Shown: positions 1 through 5,203 of the stretch, piece by piece | Layout: every line of letters begins with the position of its first letter | Numbering within the stretch: position 1 is the first letter of the stretch | NCBI GenBank assembly: GCA_937926355.1 | Contig: CALAZP010000097.1 | Span: 1 to 5,844, forward strand | DNA length: 5,844 bases | Direction: 5' to 3' | Origin: an uncultured Saprospirales bacterium | GTDB lineage: Bacteria; Bacteroidota; Bacteroidia; Chitinophagales; Saprospiraceae | Program-made: the position numbers and the translations under genes | Notes under the pieces: generated by a model | What the model was told of the DNA's origin: nothing | The model's database searches: none | The model's input: the letters and a program-made list of their open reading frames with translations, nothing else

Positions 1-277
1 AGGATGGATTAGGCTCTAAACCTTCCTCTTTTATTTCTCCTATTACTCTATAAATTTCTTTATAGGAGTTGGATATAATACTCGTATACTCGGCATATTT
101 AGGAGAACTAGAAGAAATACCTCCATTCTTAAAATACTTACTATGTATATAAATCTCTGTCTTTATTCTAGACTCAGTCCGAATCCCTTGCTTACTAGTC
201 TTCCTTAGCCTAATATAGATTGGATTTTCTCCATTATTATTTACCTCATTTTGTTTTAAAAGCAACTGTATTTTCAT
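1..277 (-). CDS. Tyrosine-recombinase integrase, N-terminal part (truncated by window edge)
   Basis: An open frame starts at ATG 277 and reads 92 codons leftward to the window edge without a stop. The protein begins MKIQLLLKQNEVNNNGENPI, continues with YIRLR, and is Lys/Arg-rich. A stretch of the type 'nGe-PIyiRlr' followed by a variable beta region and a helix ending in 'EEGLEP' is what I know from the N-terminal arm-binding domain of Bacteroidota site-specific integrases. The core-binding and catalytic domains (Arg, HxxR, Tyr) would lie outside the window, so activity cannot be judged. The gene lies 129 bp past the 3' end of tRNA-Pro and is transcribed away from it, the standard placement for a tRNA-targeting integrase. 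Six of its 13 Ile codons are ATA, and AGG/AAG are frequent, which fits acquired DNA. The leader has no Shine-Dalgarno sequence, as is usual in this phylum. Family call fairly sure; exact element type unknown. Confidence 0.8.
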   Translation of the reverse strand, partial: MKIQLLLKQNEVNNNGENPIYIRLRKTSKQGIRTESRIKTEIYIHSKYFKNGGISSSSPKYAEYTSIISNSYKEIYRVIGEIKEEGLEPNPS

Positions 278-326
278 GCTTTAAAAACAAATCATGTCAA
301 TGTATAGTTTTGTAAAAATATCAAAA

Positions 327-346
327 TGGGTTACCTATTGGGTTAC
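327..346. repeat. Pair of 8-bp direct repeats TGGGTTAC ahead of the integrase
   Basis: TGGGTTAC occurs at 327-334 and again at 339-346, a 12-bp period with CTAT between the copies. The pair lies between the integrase start and the tRNA terminator. Short tandem direct repeats close to an integrase gene and its tRNA target are candidates for arm-type integrase-binding sites or for sites controlling the integrase promoter. That role is inference; only the repeat is seen. Confidence 0.5.
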
Positions 347-347
347 T

Positions 348-378
348 AAAAAAAATAGGGGTTGCTAGAACCCCTATT
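348..378 (-). terminator. Rho-independent terminator of tRNA-Pro
   Basis: A perfect 10-bp stem AATAGGGGTT / AACCCCTATT (354-363 and 369-378) surrounds a 5-nt loop GCTAG. On the minus strand it is followed directly by a run of eight T (348-355 read as complement, the inner two inside the stem). It lies 28 bp beyond the tRNA 3' end in the direction of tRNA transcription, so it should end the tRNA transcript and insulate the integrase gene from read-through. Confidence 0.88.
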
Positions 379-405
379 AAACCTATACTTTTGAAGAATT
401 TAGAG

Positions 406-480
406 TCGGGATGAGAGGATTCGAACCTCCGGCCTCACGCCCCCCAGACGTGCACTCTAACCGGGCTGAGCTACATCCCG
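406..480 (-). tRNA. tRNA-Pro (anticodon GGG)
   Basis: The minus strand folds into a full cloverleaf of 75 nt including the discriminator A. The acceptor stem CGGGATG pairs with CATCCCG. The D stem is GCTC/GAGT with a 10-nt loop. The anticodon stem CACGT/GCGTG closes the 7-nt loop CTGGGGG, giving anticodon GGG at loop positions 3-5. The variable loop is 5 nt, and the T arm is GGAGG-TTCGAAT-CCTCT. The leading C and G-rich anticodon loop are typical of proline tRNAs; GGG reads CCC and CCU. CCA is not encoded, since the sequence after the discriminator is CTC, so it must be added by nucleotidyltransferase. Its 3' end faces the integrase gene, making its 3' half the likely attachment site of the element to the left. 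Confidence 0.96.
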
Positions 481-490
481 AACAGGGCGC

Positions 491-516
491 AAAACTAATC
501 AACCCAGATTAATTTT
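491..516 (-). terminator. Weak hairpin between desaturase and tRNA-Pro, possible terminator
   Basis: On the minus strand AAAATTAATC and GATTAGTTTT can pair over 10 bp with one G-U wobble around a 6-nt loop TGGGTT. It begins 20 bp beyond the desaturase stop codon. The stem is AT-rich and the T run is only four bases, part of the stem, so it may be a weak terminator or an incidental inverted repeat. Confidence 0.35.
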
Positions 517-536
517 ACAACTGTATCTAAAAATTA

Positions 537-1637
537 TTATGCCTTCACCTTAGCCATACCTAATCCCCTTAACATTGCCCAATGAATCTTGATAGCATCA
601 AAGAAGGTAGGTTGAACGTGATATGGCAAATTGAATTCTTCAGCAGTTTTCTTGACTATTGCGGAAAGCTTTTTGTAGTGAACATGACAAATATTGGGAA
701 ATAAATGATGCTCAATTTGATAATTCAATCCTCCGATAAACCAAGAAAATAACCTACTCTTAGGTGCAAAATTAGTAGTTGTCAACAATTGATGGATCGC
801 CCAACTATTTTCCATTTTACCATCTGCATCAGGTTCTGGAAATTCTGACGTCTCCATGACATGCGCGGATTGAAAAATCAAAGTAAGAAATATACCAACC
901 GCAAAAAGCATGATGAAAAAGAACAAAATGGTCATGTACCAAGGAATATCAACAAACACAATGGGTATAACTACCATATAACTATAGTATACTAATTTAG
1001 AGAGTATGACATCCCAAAGAGCAGTTCTGAAAGAAAGTCCCTGGGTTTTAAACAAATCCTCTTTTTTATATTTCTTTAATTGCCTAATATCCTTGACTGT
1101 TACCCAAAGGTGAACAGAAAGACCATACAAAAACCAGGCATACCAATGCTGAAATTTGTGAAACCAGTGCCAATCTTGTTGAGGAGAAAACCTCAAAATC
1201 TTACCTACCTCTATATCCTCATCCATTCCATGAACATTAGTGAAAGAATGATGCAATACATTGTGCTGAATCCTCCAATTGATGGCGTTCCCCCCCATCA
1301 AATTCAATAAATAACTCATCGCAGTATTGATCCACTTATGCTTGGAGTAAGCCCCGTGATTGGCATCGTGCATGATAGACAACCCAATACCAGACATGCC
1401 CGCAGCCATAAACATCCAACAGGCAAAAACTGCCCAAGTACTTTCAAAAACACCCCCTACCATTAATCCATAAGGAATATAATACAACGCAATCATTACC
1501 GCTGACTTGGTAACCATGCTCCAATTACCAAATCTAGAAATCCCCCTTTTGGAAAAATATTCATTTACCCGACTCCTCAATTCCTTAATAAATTCAGCTT
1601 TGTTTGATTTCTCAAACTTAATTTCATGAATCTTCAT
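537..1637 (-). CDS. Membrane fatty acid desaturase, front-end / linoleoyl-CoA desaturase-like
   Basis: This 366-aa integral-membrane di-iron enzyme should introduce a double bond into a membrane acyl chain using O2 and reduced electron carriers. All three histidine clusters are present: HDANH (90-94), HNVLHH (125-130) and QIEHH (307-311); His259 in QSAHV is a further conserved ligand candidate. The Gln in the third box is the mark of the front-end (delta-5/delta-6, linoleoyl-CoA) class. No cytochrome b5 domain is fused, so the electron donor is separate and is not encoded nearby. Hydrophobic segments lie near 45-62, 67-88, 165-180 (weak), 212-229 and 234-256. The start MKIHEIKFEK fits the family; the next Met (41) would lose the N-terminal amphipathic part. 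There is no Shine-Dalgarno sequence. Regiospecificity and substrate cannot be told from sequence. A run of seven G lies in the coding strand near codons 114-116. Confidence 0.93.
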   Translation of the reverse strand: MKIHEIKFEKSNKAEFIKELRSRVNEYFSKRGISRFGNWSMVTKSAVMIALYYIPYGLMVGGVFESTWAVFACWMFMAAGMSGIGLSIMHDANHGAYSKHKWINTAMSYLLNLMGGNAINWRIQHNVLHHSFTNVHGMDEDIEVGKILRFSPQQDWHWFHKFQHWYAWFLYGLSVHLWVTVKDIRQLKKYKKEDLFKTQGLSFRTALWDVILSKLVYYSYMVVIPIVFVDIPWYMTILFFFIMLFAVGIFLTLIFQSAHVMETSEFPEPDADGKMENSWAIHQLLTTTNFAPKSRLFSWFIGGLNYQIEHHLFPNICHVHYKKLSAIVKKTAEEFNLPYHVQPTFFDAIKIHWAMLRGLGMAKVKA

Positions 1638-1679
1638 TAATTAAACTTTTGTTAGTTTGATGATAAAAACAATCTCCTC

Positions 1680-1707
1680 AACACCTGCTCACTTCAGTAT
1701 AACACCT
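1680..1707. promoter_or_regulatory. Direct repeat AACACCT x2 at 21-bp spacing upstream of the desaturase
   Basis: AACACCT occurs at 1680-1686 and 1701-1707. The 21-bp distance is two helical turns, so both copies face the same side of the DNA. They lie about 43-70 bp before the desaturase start. A regulator binding as a dimer or tandem is possible; the role is inferred from spacing and position only. Confidence 0.3.
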
Positions 1708-1754
1708 CATGGTCAATTAAAGATTATATAAGATAAGATTCAAATTCGAAAATT

Positions 1755-1762
1755 CAAAAATA
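1755..1762 (-). promoter_or_regulatory. Possible Bacteroidota -7 element upstream of the desaturase
   Basis: The minus strand reads TATTTTTG, an exact match to the Bacteroidota -7 consensus TAnnTTTG. No TTG-type -33 element is found 17-23 bp upstream, and the area is AT-rich, so a chance match is quite likely. If real, it would give the desaturase its own promoter with a leader of about 110 nt, separate from the gene upstream. Confidence 0.25.
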
Positions 1763-1783
1763 AAAATTGGTATCTATTGTGTT

Positions 1784-2284
1784 TTATCCACAAACAACCC
1801 CAGCTCGATCGAGCGCTTGTCTAATAATTTCAGGCCTTCTAGTTCCAATAAAAACTTTTTGACCATCTTTTAAATCTAACCAAATTCCAGATTTGCTTTT
1901 TAATGCAAAGGTCTCTTCATCACCTGTAAATCGTATCCTCCAACCATTCACTTTCGATAAAACTTGCTGATCCATCACCTTAAAATGATCAATCTCTTCC
2001 AATTTAATTTTTCGTTTACCTAAGGAATTTGGAAAATATTTGGCCTTGATAGATTTCTCTCCTACTTTAATGGTTAGTTTAACCTTCCAGAAATAAATAA
2101 TACCTGCCACTAAAGAGGTAATAACCAAGCCATAAGCCCATAGTGGGAATGATTCTGTTAACTCCTTACTGGTTACCAAATCATTAACCATTCTACTGGT
2201 GGCTAAAATCAAAATAACACCTAAAAGGAAAAAAAGCCCCATGTTTCTGCCCTTTTGCTCTTCTGAATATATTACATTTTTCAT
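1784..2284 (-). CDS. Small membrane protein with probable bacterial PH-like domain
   Basis: This 166-aa protein has two predicted membrane helices, about residues 16-30 and 48-66, joined by a short polar loop. A soluble C-terminal domain runs from about 67 to 160. That domain is a run of beta strands (VKLTIKV, SIKAKYFP, GWRIRF, FALKS, GIWLDLKDGQKVFIGT) closed by a C-terminal helix (PEIIRQALDRAG). Two N-terminal helices followed by such a sheet and a final helix is the layout of bacterial PH-domain (bPH) membrane proteins, and the 'GQKVFIGT-RPE' ending resembles conserved hypothetical proteins of Bacteroidota. No enzymatic residues are evident and the function is unknown. The start at 2284 gives a short polar N-terminus; Met15 just before helix 1 is an alternative. 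It lies 146 bp upstream of the desaturase on the same strand and is divergent from clpB. Confidence 0.7.
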   Translation of the reverse strand: MKNVIYSEEQKGRNMGLFFLLGVILILATSRMVNDLVTSKELTESFPLWAYGLVITSLVAGIIYFWKVKLTIKVGEKSIKAKYFPNSLGKRKIKLEEIDHFKVMDQQVLSKVNGWRIRFTGDEETFALKSKSGIWLDLKDGQKVFIGTRRPEIIRQALDRAGVVCG

Positions 2285-2354
2285 TCTGCTTAACTTTTAG
2301 TTTACCGTAAATTTACATTAATTTAACATAAGGAATGGAATTAAAGTTTCCAAT

Positions 2355-2430
2355 AGACAAAAAGTCATATTATTTTTTAAAAAATACGACAAACTGTCGC
2401 TATTAATTATTCATATCGGCCACTTTGACA
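2355..2430 (+). promoter_or_regulatory. Candidate clpB operator array: three 13-bp GnCA-N3-(T/A)GnC elements
   Basis: Three similar dyad-like elements occur in the clpB upstream region: AGACA-AAA-AGTCA (2355-2367), CGACA-AAC-TGTCG (2387-2399, a perfect 5-bp inverted repeat) and GGCCA-CTT-TGACA (2418-2430, imperfect). Their starts are 32 and 31 bp apart, about three helical turns, which puts them on one face of the DNA. No CIRCE element (TTAGCACTC-N9-GAGTGCTAA) is present. The array ends at about the place where a -33 element would fall if the -7 box is at 2438-2445. A heat-shock activator or repressor site is the natural inference; the regulator is unknown to me. Confidence 0.45.
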
Positions 2431-2437
2431 TTAAATA

Positions 2438-2445
2438 TTCATTTG
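2438..2445 (+). promoter_or_regulatory. Possible clpB -7 promoter element
   Basis: TTCATTTG matches seven of eight positions of the Bacteroidota -7 consensus TAnnTTTG. It would place the transcription start near 2452 and give a leader of about 37 nt holding the 2465-2480 inverted repeat. No TTG lies at the expected -33 distance; that place is taken by the third 13-bp element. This could mean activator-dependent transcription, or that the promoter is elsewhere. Confidence 0.3.
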
Positions 2446-2464
2446 GAACAGAGATTGATTAATA

Positions 2465-2480
2465 CGATTTAACTAAATCG
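2465..2480 (+). repeat. Perfect inverted repeat in the clpB leader
   Basis: CGATTTA-AC-TAAATCG is a perfect 7-bp inverted repeat with a 2-bp centre. As RNA it would fold as a 6-bp stem with loop AACT. It ends 8 bp before the clpB start codon, so it could be an operator on DNA or a small hairpin close to the ribosome-binding region. The stem is AT-rich and only marginally stable. Confidence 0.5.
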
Positions 2481-2488
2481 ATGAAATC

Positions 2489-5110
2489 ATGAATTTTAAC
2501 CAATTTACTGTAAAGGCTCAGGAGAGCGTCCAAGCGATGCAGCAAATAGCAGTGGAAAAAGGACATCAATCCTTAGAACCGGGACATTTGCTTCAAGGGA
2601 TTTTGCAGACAGACGATACGATTACTGCATTTTTAATCAAAAAGTGTGGTGCCTCTCCGGATGCTATCCATCAAGTGGTCAACAAAATGGTCGATGGATA
2701 CCCTGTAGTAAGCGGTGGGCAGCCGTTTTTATCCAGATCTCTTTCAGAGGTATTTAATAAAGCCAATGGTTATCTCAAATCCATGGGTGATGAATTTGTT
2801 ACTATTGAACATTTACTTTTAGCTCTTATTGAAGTGCCTTCCGATGTAGCAACGCTACTTAAAGATGCTGGACTAACTTCCAAATCCTTTAAAGCAGCGA
2901 TTGAAGATTTAAGAAAAGGAAATAAAGTGACTTCACAAAGTGCTGAAAATACCTACAATGCCTTAAACAAATACGCCATCAACCTGAACGATAAGGCCAA
3001 AAATGGAAAATTAGATCCCGTTATTGGAAGAGACGAAGAAATCAGAAGGGTACTGCATATTCTAGCGAGAAGAAGTAAAAATAATCCTATCCTTATTGGG
3101 GAACCTGGAGTAGGAAAAACAGCTATTGTAGAAGGCCTCGCACACAGGATCATTAGTGGTGATGTGCCAGAAGACTTACGAGAAAAAGAAATTTTTGCAC
3201 TCGATATGGGTGCCTTAATTGCTGGTGCCAAATACCAAGGCGAATTTGAAGAAAGACTCAAATCAGTTATCAATGAGGTCACTCAAGCTGATGGCCAAAT
3301 CTTATTGTTTATTGATGAAATCCATACTTTAATTGGAGCCGGAAAGACCCAAGGAGCTATGGATGCAGCTAATATCCTCAAACCAGCATTAGCAAGAGGA
3401 GATCTTAGAACTATTGGCGCAACTACCCTCTCGGAATACCAGAAATATTTCGAAAAAGACAAAGCCTTAGAGCGTAGGTTCCAAAAGGTCATGGTAGAAG
3501 AACCCGGTGAAGAAGACGCCATATCCATACTTAGAGGTCTTAAGGAAAGGTACGAAACGCACCATAAAATCAATATCAAGGATGAAGCCATCGTAGCAGC
3601 AGTTCAACTTTCATCACGATATATTACCGATAGGTTTCTACCGGACAAGGCTATTGACTTGATTGATGAAGCAGCAGCTAAGCTGCGGTTAGAAATGAAT
3701 TCTATGCCCGAGGAATTGGATGAAATGGAACGCAAGATCAGACATCTTGAAATTGAGAAGGAAGCAATGATTCGAGAAAAAGATAAGGACAAAGCAGCCA
3801 AAATTTCAGAAGAATTGGCCAATCTGGAACAACAGCGAAATGCACTACGTGCCAGATGGGAAAGTGAAAGGGACATTGTCTTGAACGTCCAGAAAGCTAA
3901 AGAAGAAATTGAATATTTGAACCTACAAAGCTCTAAAGCTGAAAGAGAAGGAGATTTTACAAAAGCAGCTGAAATCAGATATGGGAAAATTCCTGAAGTT
4001 CAGGCGCAACTGGAAAAATATTCTAATCAATTGAAAGTCCTCCAAGAAAGCGAAAAGCAACTTCTAAAGGAAGAGGTATTGGCTGAAGATATTGCAGAAA
4101 TTGTCAGCAAATGGACCGGCGTACCTGTTACCAAAATGCTGCAAAGTGAAAGAGAGAAATTACTTCACCTTGAAGATGACCTTCATCATAGAATTATCGG
4201 TCAAGAAGAAGCAGTTGAAGCTGTAGCTGATGCTATTAGACTCAGCAGAACTGGTCTTTCTAATGAAAATCGCCCAGTAGGTTCTTTCCTTTTCCTCGGA
4301 ACAACAGGAGTAGGTAAGACAGAATTGGCCAAAGCTCTTGCAGAATATCTATTCGGAGATGAAAGCCTGATGACGAGAATTGATATGAGTGAATATCAGG
4401 AAAAACATACTGCAGCCAGATTGGTGGGTGCGCCTCCAGGCTATGTGGGATACGACGAAGGAGGACAATTAACTGAAGCGGTTAGACGCAAACCCTATTC
4501 TGTGGTTCTATTGGATGAAATTGAAAAAGCACACCCAGATGTTTTCAATGTGCTATTACAAGTCTTAGACGATGGAAGATTGACAGATAATAAAGGTAGA
4601 GTAGCGAATTTCAGAAATACCATCATCATCATGACTTCCAATATGGGTGCTGATTTAATCAGACAAAATTTCCAAGGGATTACAGATGAGAATAAAGATG
4701 AAATTGTCGAACAAACCAAAAATGCTGTTTTCGAAATTTTGAAAAACTCGGTTAGACCTGAGTTTTTAAACAGAATTGACGAAACGATCATGTTCAATCC
4801 TTTATCTAAAAAAGACATCAGAAAAATTGTCACTATTCAATTGGCAGATGTCAAAGCTAAACTGGCTAAGCAAAATATAGAAATAGAGGTTTCTCCTGAG
4901 GCAATGGATTGGTTGGCAGAAGAAGGATACCATCCAGAATTCGGTGCAAGACCACTCAAAAGGTTGATCAATAAAAAGGTATTGAAAGCCCTCTCCCGAG
5001 AAATTTTAATGGGTAAAATTCAACCCAACTCCAAAATTATTCTGGATATTTTTGACGGAGTCGTAGCTTTTAGAAAACCTACACCTACACCAACTGAGGT
5101 GACAGAATAG
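2489..5110 (+). CDS. clpB: ClpB, ATP-dependent protein disaggregase (Hsp104 family)
   Basis: This 873-aa cytosolic hexameric AAA+ chaperone would extract polypeptides from heat-induced aggregates together with DnaK/DnaJ/GrpE. The domain order is complete. Two Clp_N repeats span about 1-145. NBD1 has Walker A GEPGVGKT (204-211), pore loop KYQGEFEERL (Tyr249), Walker B FIDE (276-277) and arginine fingers R329/R330. The coiled-coil middle domain spans about 405-525 and separates ClpB from ClpA and ClpX. NBD2 has Walker A GTTGVGKT (604-611), pore loop GYVGY (Tyr652), Walker B LLDE (676-677), arginine finger in RPEFLNRID (R762) and sensor-2 GARP (R821). No ClpP-binding IGF/L loop is seen, as expected for a disaggregase. 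The length is slightly above the usual 855-870 because of a Pro/Thr tail (PTPTPTEVTE). The start MNFNQFTVKAQE matches family practice. No Shine-Dalgarno sequence is present. Monocistronic: a terminator follows. Confidence 0.98.
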   Translation: MNFNQFTVKAQESVQAMQQIAVEKGHQSLEPGHLLQGILQTDDTITAFLIKKCGASPDAIHQVVNKMVDGYPVVSGGQPFLSRSLSEVFNKANGYLKSMGDEFVTIEHLLLALIEVPSDVATLLKDAGLTSKSFKAAIEDLRKGNKVTSQSAENTYNALNKYAINLNDKAKNGKLDPVIGRDEEIRRVLHILARRSKNNPILIGEPGVGKTAIVEGLAHRIISGDVPEDLREKEIFALDMGALIAGAKYQGEFEERLKSVINEVTQADGQILLFIDEIHTLIGAGKTQGAMDAANILKPALARGDLRTIGATTLSEYQKYFEKDKALERRFQKVMVEEPGEEDAISILRGLKERYETHHKINIKDEAIVAAVQLSSRYITDRFLPDKAIDLIDEAAAKLRLEMNSMPEELDEMERKIRHLEIEKEAMIREKDKDKAAKISEELANLEQQRNALRARWESERDIVLNVQKAKEEIEYLNLQSSKAEREGDFTKAAEIRYGKIPEVQAQLEKYSNQLKVLQESEKQLLKEEVLAEDIAEIVSKWTGVPVTKMLQSEREKLLHLEDDLHHRIIGQEEAVEAVADAIRLSRTGLSNENRPVGSFLFLGTTGVGKTELAKALAEYLFGDESLMTRIDMSEYQEKHTAARLVGAPPGYVGYDEGGQLTEAVRRKPYSVVLLDEIEKAHPDVFNVLLQVLDDGRLTDNKGRVANFRNTIIIMTSNMGADLIRQNFQGITDENKDEIVEQTKNAVFEILKNSVRPEFLNRIDETIMFNPLSKKDIRKIVTIQLADVKAKLAKQNIEIEVSPEAMDWLAEEGYHPEFGARPLKRLINKKVLKALSREILMGKIQPNSKIILDIFDGVVAFRKPTPTPTEVTE

Positions 5111-5132
5111 GTAGCATCCTATTAATTTTTAG

Positions 5133-5172
5133 AAACGGTTAAATCGAAAGGTTTAACCGTTTTTTATTTTTT
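5133..5172 (+). terminator. Rho-independent terminator of clpB
   Basis: An 11-bp perfect stem AAACGGTTAAA / TTTAACCGTTT (5133-5143 and 5152-5162) can be extended by U-G and C-G pairs to 13 bp, closing a GAAA tetraloop (5146-5149), a very stable GNRA form. It is followed by a T-rich tail to 5172 (T6-A-T6, the first T bases shared with the stem). It starts 22 bp after the clpB stop. The reverse strand lacks a good T run, so it acts mainly rightward. Confidence 0.93.
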
Positions 5173-5203
5173 GGTAATTTACCAGCAGAATGAAAGACCG
5201 ACT

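Noticed and set aside
1080..1310. Plus-strand open frame of 76 codons
   Set aside because: It lies wholly antisense to the well-supported desaturase, has no recognisable domain and no leader signals.
2372..2385. ATTTTTTAAAAAAT palindrome between the first two clpB elements
   Set aside because: It is a T6A6 stretch in AT-rich intergenic DNA; it may bend DNA or serve as an UP-like element, but it is too simple to call a specific site.
2425..2430. TTGACA as a classical sigma-70 -35 box for clpB
   Set aside because: No TATAAT-like -10 follows at 16-18 bp, and Bacteroidota promoters use TTG/TAnnTTTG. The hexamer is better explained as part of the third 13-bp element.
2953..3591. Two abutting minus-strand open frames of about 100 codons each
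   Set aside because: They are antisense to clpB over its NBD1. Their Ser/Leu-rich make-up is what the complement of a clpB coding strand yields, and no domain is recognisable.
3604..3876. Minus-strand open frame of 90 codons, very Ser/Leu-rich
   Set aside because: It is antisense to the clpB coiled-coil region, where Glu/Lys/Ala/Leu codons read backward give Ser/Phe/Leu; an artefact.
4495..4833. Minus-strand open frame of 112 codons
   Set aside because: It is antisense to conserved clpB NBD2 and has no independent evidence.
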